Of a stretch of DNA of 64,000 nt, positions 24,855 through 37,069 are shown in pieces. Position 1 is the stretch's first letter. Each line of letters starts with the position of its first letter. The position numbers were made by a program, and so were the translations under genes. The DNA is taken from contig NC_089456.1 in assembly GCF_026210795.1 (NCBI RefSeq), forward strand, positions 250,501 through 314,500, in the 5' to 3' direction. The notes beneath the pieces were generated by a model, which was not told the origin of the DNA, searched no databases, and was given only the letters and a program-made list of their open reading frames with translations. Source of the DNA: Rhizophagus irregularis (taxonomy: Eukaryota; Glomeromycota; Glomeromycetes; Glomerales; Glomeraceae).

Positions 24855-27800
24855 GTACGTTTTTATTGTAAAATTACATAATATAAATCACATACAAAAG
24901 CAGCATATACATACATGCAATAAATGCTAAACATACATGTTATATATGCACACATCTTTAAGTAATATCCATACTGCTTACACTTCTTGCATCTTTGCCC
25001 CTTTGTTTCGTCTATAATACCATGATCTATTATGTTATCCTGTATACTATCTTTTCAATACTTATTTATTAGATCCCTTAGATGAAGGCAATTCAACATT
25101 TAATTTAAACCTTTTTGGAGGTCGTTGATAATAGCTGGGTTATTAACATCAGCAAAGGGTTCTACTTCCTGAACATTTTTATTTTATGCATCATAAATAA
25201 AAGCCTTAAGTAAGTTCACTAACTCATGTTGCATATTTGTCTTAAGTGCACAATCAATACCTTTCCTTAATAATCCAAATAATTCCACGTAAATGGCTTT
25301 ACTTGATTTTACAAATGGTTGGAAACCATGTGAATCAACCCGAAACAAAAAAAAAGTGCTGAAAGTTGATACTTTTTTCTATTTACATACTGGAATAGAA
25401 GGATGTTATTGCAAAAGATCATTTGGATGAATATTGGTATCCAAATACCATCGGTTTGGAATTATGCTTATATAAAATGTTGCATATTGGGAATAAGTAC
25501 CAACACAAAGAAAGTGATGACATACCAACCCTTTATTGATTAAAAGAAGACAGGTATATAAATGTGTTCCTTTATTAAGCAGAATCACATAATGATCTAT
25601 TCCTTTAGTTCCAGTTGCTCGTACATACTATACTTCTATAATAGCTTCTGGTGGAATAGTTTTAATTAGTGATTGGAAAAGAATTTATTGTGTATCTTGC
25701 TCCTGTTCTCTAATTCCAATACTCATTTCTCCATTATCAGTTTCCATCTAGAAGTATTGAAAATATAATTTAGTCACAAAATCACATATAGACGAAGTAT
25801 AATGAAATCTAAATTAATATCAAAAATCAACATTACTTACCTTTATTAACTGTTGCCATTCTATAATCCGATTTGCATTATAGCAGATATGAAAAAACTC
25901 TTTCCCGAATACATTTTTTACGAAAATTTCTGCGTAATAATTTTTTTTAAAAAATAATCCCTTTATTAAATTTTATTACATAAATATAAAAATGTCTATG
26001 GATAAGAGCCGAACACCAAACGAAGAAGCTTTAGACTTTGTTTCTAAATTTAACGAGAATTATTTTCACTCCGTTACATACTACTTAAGTTCTTTTATAA
26101 AGGACGGTTTCCTTAAAGACTTATTTGAAAAAAACCCTTCAGTACCTAAGGATAAAGCCCAGATACTGATAGAAAGGTTTGGCGACTCAGCCAACCCCAC
26201 GAACTTCGCTGCACAAGCTCAAGCTACGAATATACAACCTACTACCCTTTCGCTAATATTTTCTATAGCGCTATATTCTGCGTCCAGGTCTTGGGATGAT
26301 TTTTCTACCCAATATTATTGCAAATTTGGTGATACGGGTGATGATGATGATGATGATGATAGGAATCTCAGGATACTGATGATTACCTAATGGATGCGTC
26401 ACCATTTTTTGAGCAAGATGTAGATGATCTAATACGCCAAGGATTACAAAGACCACCAAATCCGGTACCTATCAAGCTTCCATCAATGCCTGATATAGTA
26501 ACGCCCCTGTTGATCAAACTGTAATACCCAAAAACTCCTGGAAGAAAGATAAACAAAAGGCGTGTGTTACAGATGATAAGATGATAAACAAGTCGTGAAC
26601 CAATCAACAAAGGCAAAACCTGATGTGAAAACATCAGCCAAAAATTCCCATAAGGGAAAGAAATCATCCGAACCGGAAGCTACACAGATACTGACAGGAT
26701 ACGAAGCTGTCAGAGAGGAGCAAGAGCGAATCTGAGACATAATAGTTTACGATATCCTGTATAAACTTTGGGGGAACGCTATTAAATGTTCCGTTAAACG
26801 GCAACATAAGTATCAGACTCTTCGAGTCAAAATAGCACTTTCCTCTTTTGCCTTCCCCAGTTTAATAAATATTGGACGACAGACCTGGGAGGTATACCCG
26901 TTAGATGGTTCCCTGCAAGTTGGACTTTACGAGAAAGAAAACAACGTGAAAAGTTCCAAGCAGTTATTCATGACATTCCGGAGGATATGATGATGGCTAC
27001 CTTGTGGATGGACCGTAAACCATGTGAATTTTTAATGAAGTGCGATGCTAGCTCATTTAAAATTATTCAAACAAGTAAAGGAAGGAGGAAACTTGTGGCC
27101 TATTTCGAGAATTGGGAGACCACACTAAGGGCCTTAGATACGCCACAGTTTTTCGTACCTGATGGTAAGGAGTTGAAATGGTGTCGACACTCCATTCCTA
27201 CCTTGAAGAAAGCACACAACAAACCGAAGGCTAAAAATACATCGAATTCGAAAAAGTCAGGTAAGTCTGATAAAAATTTGGAAAGTAAACAGCCTAAGAA
27301 GAAGGATAAACCCACGTCCTCGAAGAAAATCCCAAAAAATAATAACCAGGAGGAGATACACCCGAAGAATCAGAAGAAGGCAAAGAATACCTCAAAGATT
27401 AAGGGTGGTAATAAAGATAACAAGGCGGTTTTAGCAGAGATTTTAACTTTATTACAGAAACTAGTTTAGCCTACGCTTTAATTAGCGGTTTTACGAATTT
27501 CAGAATTGTATTATTTTTTAGGATAGAATAGGTTTATGTGTATGCACCACAATTTCTTGTTGTCCTCTCCACTTTTTTTTTCCCCCCTATTTTTACCCAG
27601 TGTGTTCTCCTGGATTATTATCGGTAGTGGTAGTAGTGCAGGTCTTTTATTTTTCAAGAAGTTCGGGTTGGGCTCCAGCTCCTCTGGAATTCGATGGTAG
27701 GATTTAGTTGGGTTGTATTACTTCGGAATCACACTCAGTTTTGTATCCCCTGCCAGCTTCACATAAAATAAATAAATAAATAAATAAATTTGCATTATAG

Positions 27801-29260
27801 CATACTGATTGATTCATTTGTGATTGCTGTTTTCCAAGCATTACCAGTGTTAAGAAGTTTTTGATAATAGCATCCATTTCCAACTTTAGATAATGCATTT
27901 CGTTCAATTTCAAACTTTTCAAGATATTCTTCATTTTTAACATGATCTTTAATACTTAACGAGGTAGCTCAATCAACTTTATCATGTATATGTTTATTAA
28001 TCGATTCAATTTGTTATGTACTTTGGGCTCCAGTAGTAAATTATTTGTGTACCTAAGGAATTGTCCATGATTCCTTTTTAACATAGAGTGATTCAAATAG
28101 ATATTGTGCTGTTGCTGGATATTGATCTATTAACTGATTCCATCTGCATTCAAATAGTTTCTCACAAAGAGAATTGCGATATGCATAGAACTTATAGTGA
28201 AATTCCTTAAACTGACTACCCAATTTTCCTTTAAGCTTTTTTCTGAGATTCAGATTAATATGGAAAATACACAGCAAGTGCCACTAGATATTAGGATAAA
28301 TCTCTTTAATTGAACGAATTATTGAAGGATTTGAATCAGTGAAGATAACTCTAGAACATACAAACTCTTATTTCAGTAAGTATAGTATTAAAGATCTAAT
28401 GTTTCATCTTCAATAATAGCACTTACCACAATCCTAGTTTTGTAATTATTATCAATTACTGTTAAGATGCATAGCATCATTTGAAACCTATTCATGTTAT
28501 ATATTGTATCAAGTATTATAATGTTATTATATTTGCTATATGCTTCCTTTGTACTGGTGACATTCAGAAAAGAGAGCTTAATTTCCTTGAAATTGGGTCT
28601 AATTTAAGCTTAACTATCCAGAGTGGCTCATAATCCTTCCATTCTAGTAATTGCTGAAACATCTGGAATGCATTTGAATTGTTTTTCTAACGAAATTGAT
28701 ATACCGCATTGTATAAATCTTTTTTATGAATAGGTTGGTTTGGATAATCATGTCTAAGCAAAAAATATATAGATCCTAAGTCTATTTGTCCTTGGTTAAC
28801 ATACTTCTCTATATCTTCTAACATTTTAGATGTTAATTTACAAAAACGCATGAATAATTGGAATAAGAAAGTTGATTATGATGATTGTTAAATGAATTGA
28901 TCTTTACAACACCATTTTTTTTGGACAGGTGACATTAAGTTTTCAAGAACAGAGTAATCGTGAAGAAAAAGCATTACGGTACTTAGTTAAATCTGAAGTG
29001 ATTTGTGGATTATATGAGCCAGACTTGGTGCATTCATAAGCAATACTTCTCAAAATTTCTTATTCTTTTTCACTTATTCTAATCTTATGATCAAATCCTT
29101 CTTTTAATGCAAACCTATTCAACCAATTCTTGAATTTATTCCAACTTGCGAAGGTGAGCCTAGAGACCTGTTTCCATCTGATTCATCGTAAAATATCATC
29201 TGATGTTGGCAAACTTAGCTCAGAAGGTTATTAGAAACATGAATAAATCAGTCAAAATAT
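24855..29260 (-). pseudogene. MULE (Mutator-like) transposase, split and decayed
   Basis: On the minus strand the gene reads from about 29260 (possibly 30080) down to 24850. Recognisable pieces are FLLRHDYPNQP and AVYQF at about 28760, the block CIFHINLNLRKKLKGKLGSQ with RNSLCEKLFECRWNQLIDQY (28053-28277), IESINKHIHDKVD near 27990, and LMLGKQQSQMNQSVCY near 27810. After the inserted retroelement (25886-27787) the C-terminal part continues, with VESHGFQPFVKSSKAIYVEL, and ends in a zinc knuckle KGQRCKKCKQYG near 24990. The knuckle His is replaced by Tyr (expected C-x2-C-x4-H-x4-C). Many stops and frameshifts show it is inactive. The family call rests on the CLFHIDLN-like and zinc knuckle blocks. 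Confidence 0.75.
25886..27787 (+). mobile_element. ORF1-only non-LTR-like retroelement, copy 1
   Basis: The 1.9-kb insertion begins near AAACTCTTTCCCGAATACAT and ends in a (AAAT)n tail. It is flanked by an exact 15-bp target duplication, ATTTGCATTATAGCA, at 25871-25885 and 27788-27802. The encoded protein starts MSMDKSRTPNEEALDFVSKF at 25992, has an acidic Asp run and an RRM-like stretch, and ends in a Lys-rich tail and LTLLQKLV with stop at 27467-27469. The frame is broken near 26360, 26515 and 26730. No reverse transcriptase or endonuclease follows, and the 3' end arrives about 300 bp after the stop. It sits inside the MULE relic. Confidence 0.85.
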
Positions 29261-29475
29261 TAACAAGAAGCCATGATAAATAAATGGATAATCAACATAC
29301 ATATGAAAGTATCATCAGCATTTGGAGCAACAAATGATGTGGGTTGTGTCAGAGCAGTATCATTAATATTTGATGTGAAGTGTGTCAGAGACTCAGAATA
29401 TGATGTGAGACGTATTAGAACATCATCAGCATACTGTTCATCTGAAGCAATATATAATTCGAGGTGTGTTGAAGC

Positions 29476-29955
29476 TAGGGTGGCAACGGTCGGTCATGGT
29501 AGGTCATCAGTTGGTCATGACTGGTCAAGAACCTTTGACCAACCGACCATTTGATCAACCATTTGACCATCATTTTTTTTATATTTTCACAGTGTTTTTA
29601 TTAAGGCAATTGAAAAAACGTGCAAAAACATTTATTTTTTATTAAATTATTAATAAAAAACGGTTTCGCAACATTTTCTATTAAAATAAGTAAAAAAACA
29701 TTGCAAAAACGTTTTATTTTAATTAAATTATTAATAAAAACATTTTCACAACATTTTTTGTTAAAATAATTTGCAAAAAACATTTTTTTTTAATTAAATT
29801 ATTAATAAAAAAATGTTTTCATGATGTTTTTTATTAAATTTTTCATAAAAAAATTTTGTCAGTCAAACGGTCGGTCAGAAGTCTTAACCAACCGATATCG
29901 GTCATGGTCATGACCGGTCATAATCGGTTAATGACCGTGACTGTTGCCATCCCTA
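29476..29955. mobile_element. hAT-like MITE with GGTCGGTCA ends, 480 bp
   Basis: The ends are TAGGGTGGCAACGGTCGGTC and (reverse) TAGGGATGGCAACAGTCACG. The flanks GTTGAAGC (29468-29475) and GTTGGAGC (29956-29963) match at 7 of 8. The interior carries three to four diverged copies of a unit with GCAAAAACATTTT and ATTAAATTATTAATAAAAA. It splits the N-terminal coding relic of the MULE gene. A decayed relative is at 40497-40765. Confidence 0.85.
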
Positions 29956-30109
29956 GTTGGAGCAGCGTATTGTACATATGATGTGAGGTTTGTATATTGT
30001 TCATTTGTATCTAGAACTTTATTTTGTGAAGTGTTATCAAATGTTGACAGGTATGAATCAATAGACTATTAAAAAAGAAATACAAATACTTATTACTTAA
30101 TTAGATATT

Positions 30110-32025
30110 TTATTTTATTTTATGTGAAGCCGGCAGAGAAACTAAGCAAAGGATGGACTATAACTAGCACGACCTAAACGATTCCTACCATCAAATTCCA
30201 GACAAGCTGGAGCCCAACCCGAACTTCTTGAAAATAAAAGACCTGTACTACTACCACTACCGATAATAATCCAGGAGAACACACTGGGTAAAAAATAGGG
30301 GGGAAAAAAAGTGGAGAGGACAAGTCCCCTTTCCAAGAAATTGTGGTGCGAACACATAAATCTATTCTATCCTAAAAAATAATACAATTCTGAAATTCGT
30401 AAAACCGCTAATTAAAGCATAGGCTAAACTAGTTTCTGTAATAAAGTTAAAATCTCTGCTGAAACCGCCTTGTTATCTTTATTACCACCCTTTTTCTTTG
30501 AGGAATTCTTTGCCTTCTTCTGAGTTTTCGGGTGTTTCTCCTCCTGGTTATTATTTTTTGGGACTGTCTTCGAGGATGTAAGTTTATCCTTCTTCTTAGG
30601 CTGTTTACTTTCCAAATTTTTATCTGACTTTTTCGAATTCGGTGTATTTTTAGCCTTCGGTTTGTTGTGTGCTTTCTTCAAGGTAGGAATGGAGTGTCGA
30701 CACCATTTCAACTCCTTACTATCAGGTACAAAAAACTGTGGCGTATCTAAGGCCCTTAGTGTGGTCTCCCAATTCTCAAAATAGGCCACAAGTTTCCTCC
30801 TTCCTTTGCTTGTTTGTATGATTTTAAATGAGCTAGCACTGCACTTCATCAAAAATTCACATGGTTTACGGTCCATCCACAAGGTAGCCATTGTCATATC
30901 CTCCGAAATGTCATGAATAACAGCTTGGAACTTTTCACGTTGTTTTCTTTCTCGTAAAGTCCAACTTGCAGGGAACCATCTAACGGGTATACCTCCCAGG
31001 TCTGTCGTCCAATATTTATTAAACTGGGAAAGGGCAAATGAGAAAAGTGCTATTTTGACTCGAAGAGTCTGATACTTATGTTGCCGTTTAACGGAACATT
31101 TAATAGCGTTTCCCCAAAATTTTAACTCTGCTATTATTTTCTGCAGGTTCCAGGTATACGGGATATCGTAAACTATTATGTCTTGGATTCGCTCTTGCTC
31201 CTCTCTGACAGCTTTGTATCCTGTCAGTATCTGTATAGCCTCCAGTTCGGATGATTTCTTTCCCTTATGGGAATTTTTGGCTGATGTTTTCACATCAGGT
31301 CTTGCCTTTGTTGATTGGTGCGCGACTTGTTTATCATCTGTAACACGCGCCTTTTGTTTATCTTTCTTCCAGGAGTTTTCGGGTATTACAGTTTGATCAA
31401 CAGGGGGCGTTACTATATCAGGCATTGATGGAAGCTTGATAGGTACCGGATCTGGTGGTCTTTGAAATCCTTGGCGTATTAGATCATCTACATCTTGATC
31501 AAAAAATGGTGACGCATCCATTAGGTAATCATCAGTGTCCTGAGATTCCCTATCTTCGTCATCATCATCATCACCCGTATCGCCAAATTTGCAATAGAAT
31601 TGGGTAGAAAAATTATCCCAAGACCTGGACGCAGCATATAGCGCTATAGAAAATATTAGCGAAAGGGTGGTGGGTTGTATATTTGTAACTTGAGCTTGTG
31701 TAGTGAAGTTCGCGGGGTTGGCTGAGTCACCAAACCTATCTATCAGTATCTGAGCTTTATCCTTAGGTACTGAGGGTTCTTTTCAAATAAGTCCTTGAGG
31801 AAACCGTCCTGTACGAAAGAACTTAAGTGATATGAAACGGTATTAAAATATTGTTCGTTCATTAAATAGGGAAACGAAGTCTAAAGCTTCTTCATTCGGT
31901 GTTCAGCTCTTATCCATAGACATTTTTATATTTATGTAATAAAATTTAATAAAGGGATTATTTTTTAAAAAAATTATTACGCAGAAATTTTCGTAAAAAA
32001 TGTATTCGGGAAAGAGTTTTTTTCA
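30110..32025 (-). mobile_element. ORF1-only retroelement, copy 2
   Basis: Same structure as copy 1 on the other strand, with the tail at the left. Flanks are ACTTAATTAGATATT (30095-30109) and ACTTAGTTAGATATT (32026-32040), 14 of 15 matching. The longest frame, 30424-31521, keeps the RRM-like region (IIVYDIPYTWNLQKIIAEL ... VKIALFSFAL), the conserved GGIPVRWFPASWTLRERKQR and a Lys-rich tail. The 5' part starts at ATG 31923 but has a TGA in place of the CGA codon seen in the other copies, and frameshifts near 31785 and 31860. No reverse transcriptase. Confidence 0.85.
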
Positions 32026-32038
32026 ACTTAGTTAGATA

Positions 32039-33971
32039 TTTATTTATTTATTTATTTATTTTATGCGAAGCAGGCAGGGGATATAACAAAGGGCATGATT
32101 CCGAAGTAATACAACCCAAATAGATCCTACCATCGATTTCCAGAGGAGCTGGAAGCCAACCCTAACTACTTGAAAATAAAAGACCTGTACCACTACCACG
32201 TCCGATAAAGGTCCAGGCAAACACACTGGGTAAAAAAAAGGAGGGGAAAGAAAGTGGAGAGGACAAGTCCTCTTTTCAAGAAATACAGTACAAACGCATA
32301 AATCTATTCTATCCTAAAAAATAATACAATTCTGAAAGTCGTAAAACTGCTAAATAAAAGCGTAGGCTAAACTAGTTTTTGTAATAAAGTTAAAATCTCT
32401 GCTAAAACCACCATGTTATCTTTATTACCACCCTTTTTCTTCGAGGAATTCTTTGCCTTTTTCTGAGTTTTTGGGTGTTTCTCCTCCTGGTTATTATTTT
32501 TTGGGACTTTCTTCGAGGATGTAGGTTTATCCTTCTTCTTAGGCTGATTACTTTCCAAATTCTTATCAGACTTACCTGATTTTTTCGGATTCGGTGTATT
32601 TTTAGCCTTCGGTTTATTTTGTGCTTTCTTCAAGGTAGGAATGGAGTGTCGACACCATTTCAACTCCTTACCATCAGGTACGAAAAACTGTGGCGTATCT
32701 AAGGCCCTTAGTGTGGTCTCCCAATTCTCAAAATAGGCCACAAGTTTCCTCCTTCCTTTACTTGTTTGAATTACTTTAAATGAGCTAGCATCGCACTTCA
32801 TTAAAAATTCACATGGTTTACGGTCCATTCACAAGGTAGCCATCGTCATATCCTCCGGAATGTCATGAATAACGGCTTGGAACTTTTCATGTTGTTTTCT
32901 TTCTTGTAAAGTCCAACTTGCAGGGAACCATCTAACGGGTATACCTCCCAGGTCTGTCGTCCAATATTTATTAAACTGGGGAAGGGCAAATGAGGATAGT
33001 GCTATCTTGACTCGAAGAGTCTGATACTTGTGTTGACGTTTAATGGAACACTTGATAGTATTACCCCAAAATTTTAACTCTGCTATTATTTTCTGCAGGT
33101 TCCAGGTATACGGGATATCGTAAACTATAATGTCTCAGATTCACTCTTGCTCCTCTCTGACAGCTTCGTGTCCTGTCAGTATCTGTGTAGCCTCCGGTTC
33201 AGATGATTTCTTTCCCTTTTGGGAGTTTTTGGCTGATGTTTTCACATCAGGTTTTGCCTTTGTTAATTGGTTCGTGACTTGTTTATCATCTGTAACATGC
33301 GCCTTTTGTTTATCTTTCTTCCGGGAGTTTTCGGGTATTACAGTTTGATCAACAGGGGGCATTACTATATCAGGCATTGATGGAAGCTTGATAGGTACTG
33401 GATTTGGTGGCATTTGAAATCCTTGGCGTAAAAGTTCATCTATATCGGGCTCAAGCGGATATGACTCATCCATCAGATAATCATCAGTATTCTGAGATCC
33501 ATTGTCATCGTCATCATCATCAACACCCGTATCGCCAAATTTGCAATAGAATTGGGTAGAAAAATCATCCCAAGACTTGGACGCAGCATATAGCGCTATA
33601 GAAAATATTAGCGAAAGGGTGGTGGGTTGTATATTCGTAGCTTGAGCTTGTGTAGTGAAGTTCGCGGGGTTGGCTGAGTCGCCAAACCTGTCTATCAGTA
33701 TCTGGGCTTTATCCTTAGGTACTGAGGGGTTTTTTTCAAATAAGTCCTTGAGGAAACCGTCCTGTACAAAAGAACTTAAGTTGTGTGTAAAAGTTTGAAA
33801 ATAAATTTCGTTAAACTTAGAAACGAAGTCTAAAGCTTCTTCGTTTGGTGTTCGGCTCTTATCCATAGACATTTTTATATTTTATGTAATAAAATTTAAT
33901 AAAGGGAATTATTTTTAAAAAAAATTATTACGCAGAAATTTTTGTAAAAAATGTATTCGGGAAAGAGTTTT
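32039..33971 (-). mobile_element. ORF1-only retroelement, copy 3
   Basis: It abuts copy 2 head to tail. Flanks AACTTAGTTAGATA at 32025-32038 and 33972-33985 are identical (14 bp). The tail is a run of TTTATTTA at 32036-32065 (minus-strand AAAT repeats). The 5' frame runs 33141-33872 (243 codons, MSMDKSRTPNEEALDFVSKF onward). The 3' frame runs 32367-32828 (153 codons). They are separated by TGA codons at Arg, Gln and Trp positions that remain intact in copy 2. The ends and length match copies 1 and 2. Confidence 0.85.
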
Positions 33972-33985
33972 AACTTAGTTAGATA

Positions 33986-34189
33986 ATGAAACTTTGATAA
34001 AAACGAATATAAGATTGACATATATCACATGATACGTCAAAGTAGCATTTTGTTCATATGCGAAAATATCCATAGTGTTTTTAATGCAGTTGTTATAAAA
34101 CATTATTACAGAATGTAAAATTTAACAAAAAATCAAAGAGTAAAAGTGAAAACAATTGTGATTATAAATAACATACTACAAATAAAAAT
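33986..34189. other. AT-rich DNA, nothing recognised
   Basis: No gene seen. It is the right flank of retroelement copy 3. Confidence 0.4.
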
Positions 34190-34322
34190 TAATTTTTATT
34201 ATTCTGTTACACTGGATCTAAACACCCTATGTATAAAATTTTATTATTCTGTAACATCGGGTCCAAACACCTATATATAAAATTTATATAGTTCTGTAAT
34301 ACCAGGTCTAAACACCTAGAAA
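34190..34322. repeat. ~45-bp tandem repeat, three copies
   Basis: A unit with TTATTATTCTGTAACA, then GGGTCCAAACACCTATATAT and AAAATTT recurs three times with drift (TCTAAACACCCTATG, TCCAAACACCTATAT, TCTAAACACCTAGAA). Confidence 0.7.
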
Positions 34323-34593
34323 TTATCTAATAAAATTCTGGCATTCATAAAATTTACAAAAAATTTGCTATATCATGTCTGAAAAAATTCTGGGTTTAAA
34401 AAATTTTTATGGATTTATCAAAAAGCTTTCAGAAAATCTGGCAAAATTTAAATAGATTTTGTATGCTGATCATAACCTTAAAAACAGGACTCTGAAACTT
34501 TTAATGATCTTTTAGGAAGTGTTAGATACTAATTTAATATAATACAATTCAACTTACATTAATCCCTGTACTTTTATACTATCCATTGGTAGT

Positions 34594-34660
34594 TATCGCT
34601 ATTTTCGATTTGGTTGAATCTGTACTATTAGGTTGATCAATTATAATAAATTTACCGAAA
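34594..34660. repeat. dispersed repeat, copy 2
   Basis: TATCGCTATTTTCGATTTGG with TTGATCAATTATAATAAA matches 15696-15761. No gene. Confidence 0.6.
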
Positions 34661-34760
34661 ACACCAAAAACACCCAAGTTATTTGATTTGTTAATAAAAG
34701 CGTGACTTTTAAATGATTTTCAAATAAAATATGATATAAAAGGATAGTACCTGGCGCAGT

Positions 34761-35480
34761 TTGTACAATAAAATCCAAAAAATAACGCATGAATATCTAC
34801 CTGCTAATTGCTACACTTGTAAAAAGTGTTTAATTTGTTTTACTTTAGACACTTGCAAGTGTGATAAAAGTGTAAAACCAACAAGAGTAGGCAACCCACA
34901 ACGCGGTCAACAAATTTATTCTCACGTTTTTACTCTCAACGAAGAACTGCAAATGGCAAACCAATTTCTTTTTTCTGCTAACGAAAAATTTCAATACAAT
35001 AGCAATTTTAACATTCCATTTTCTTTCACCTTTTGTTCTAATTGCAATAGTAAATTTCAAAGATTGAAAGGTAATGATAAGTTAGCTAAAAGAAAAGACA
35101 TATATACTAAAAAAAAAAAGTACTTGCTGAAAAAGAGAAGATATTAGAAAAATCTACTAACAAAATGAATAGTATATCTATTGACGTTGAAGATACTAAA
35201 TCTAGTGATCTTGTTGATGGAGATGATGAGCATGATATTTCTGAATTTTCTGAAGTTGAAGACTATGGAATTGATCAAATCAAGTTACAAAGAAAACTTC
35301 TACTTCTAAAATTATAACCATCAAACCAGTTGAATATATTACTGTTATAGAAGGAATTAAATAAATTTATTGAAGATTATAAGAAAATCATTGCTGCAGG
35401 CAAGAAAGTGTCAATAATAATTGCAATTGGTGATGATTCTACAAATGAAAAAACAAAATCAAAGCGTTTAAAGGTAAGAA
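34761..35480 (+). pseudogene. zinc-ribbon-like gene, N-terminal half only
   Basis: The open frame 34761-35147 contains CYTCKKCLICFTLDTCKCDK (four paired Cys), then KPTRVGNPQRGQ and FTFCSNCNSKFQRLK, so two Cys-x2-Cys-type clusters are visible. After a frameshift near 35145 an acidic stretch (DVEDTKSSDLVDGDDEH) and TIKPVEYITVIEG follow, with stops. The downstream C-terminal half expected for the family as I remember it is missing here. A matching C-terminal half lies at 17498-18470. I do not know the function. Confidence 0.55.
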
Positions 35481-37069
35481 AGTTCTGAGGTTCAACTGTT
35501 TTTTTAGTTTTTTCAATATCTAATTGTGATATTCGTACGAAAGACCAATAATTATAAATAATTGTTAAAGAGATGTTATTATTATATTAAAGTAGAATCA
35601 GTTTATATAAAAGAAAATTGATAACTGTAAAAAAGAAACTGACTGAATGTAATTTTTATTTTCACTGACCTATTAAAATTGAAGGATACCAGCAGAAAGC
35701 TGATAAACTTATTTTATCATGATTCTTTTTATAATCAGCAAGATTTTATTGCTGTTTACAGACTCAATCAGATAAATATAAATTATATTGGAACTTTTTA
35801 TTGTAACTTTAATGCTGCAGTGGCGTATTGGTTAGAAAATATAATACCTGGATTATATTTCTGAGTTCAGTACCTGCTGTATGCATTACTTTCCAAAATA
35901 TTTGACCATAATCATGAGTTCTCTGGACCGGTTGATTTGGATGCTGTGAGTCCTTTGAACCAGCCCGAGTCTTGATATTCTGACGCTTTTTTGTATATTA
36001 ACAACAGTTAAAGGGTTATTTAACTTTATCATTTATCATTTTAGTTACTTGAATTGAAATAGTCGTGTAACTAATTAATTACTCATACATAATTAACATA
36101 ATAAAAATATAGTATATCATACACTTCCATTAAATGTTAAAGTAAATCTGCATATTTACTGTAAGTAAAAATTCTCATAAGTGAAACTGCCAATTTATTA
36201 GGATTACAGCATTATATGTGATAGGATTCTTTTTCCAATTACAAATTCACCAGATACAAAGCGACTATATAAGTAATGAATTGGAATTAAACAATCTCAC
36301 TCTATTTCATAAAATTCATTGCTCCAAAGTTCAATATTTGAGCTTTTTTCATCACTATCAATACTTATATAATATCAGATTTTCTGGTTTGGCACTGGTT
36401 TATTCCATTTAACAAATGCTAATCGATGTATTTTAAGTTTACCAAAATTCTCAAAGTATGTTCAAAATAATACTGTACCTGACCTGGAAATAAATCAGTC
36501 ATTTCATTATTTTGGATAAACTTTGCCAAAACATTCACATTTTTCAGGTATTGGGTGTCATTGCTGATCTAAACACTTCTGCTGAGATCCTAACCCATCC
36601 AAATTGATCAATCATATTTGGCACAACTATTGCACCTCTTGAACTGGTTGATGTTGACTCAGAAATTGTTACAAATTGCAAGTCGTAAGCAATATTATAA
36701 TATTTGGATAAATATCATCAGGCTCTCCAGGAAGTTGTTTACTACTAACAATTGTTGCATCAACTTTTTGGAAAAATACCTTTCTAAATTGATGCAGCTC
36801 AGTGTAATTAAAATTATCATAAGCTGCTAAACTTCCAGAAGTTGATCATAGTTGAATTAATTTTAAAGCTTCAATAAGCTTAACATTATTTGATTGAATG
36901 GATATAAGGTTATCAAGTCTCCAATGCCACATTATAATTCATAAGAGTTTAGGTTCAATTTGACGATTACTATTAGGAAAAGAGCCTATTGATATTATTT
37001 AATAAATTATTAGCAAGCTAAACGATTAAACAGTTTGCAAAATACCTACCAAGGATACCGTTCATTCTT
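35481..37069. other. decayed DNA, probably Tnp2 3' remains
   Basis: There is no continuous gene. Short minus-strand coding-like pieces suggest a decayed C-terminal part of the Tnp2 relic that begins at 38.8 kb. The segment 35500-35900 shows nothing I can name. Confidence 0.35.

Noticed and set aside
26271-26459. Minus-strand frame with a run of isoleucines
   Set aside because: It is a shadow of the GAT repeat that encodes the Asp run of the retroelement protein on the other strand.
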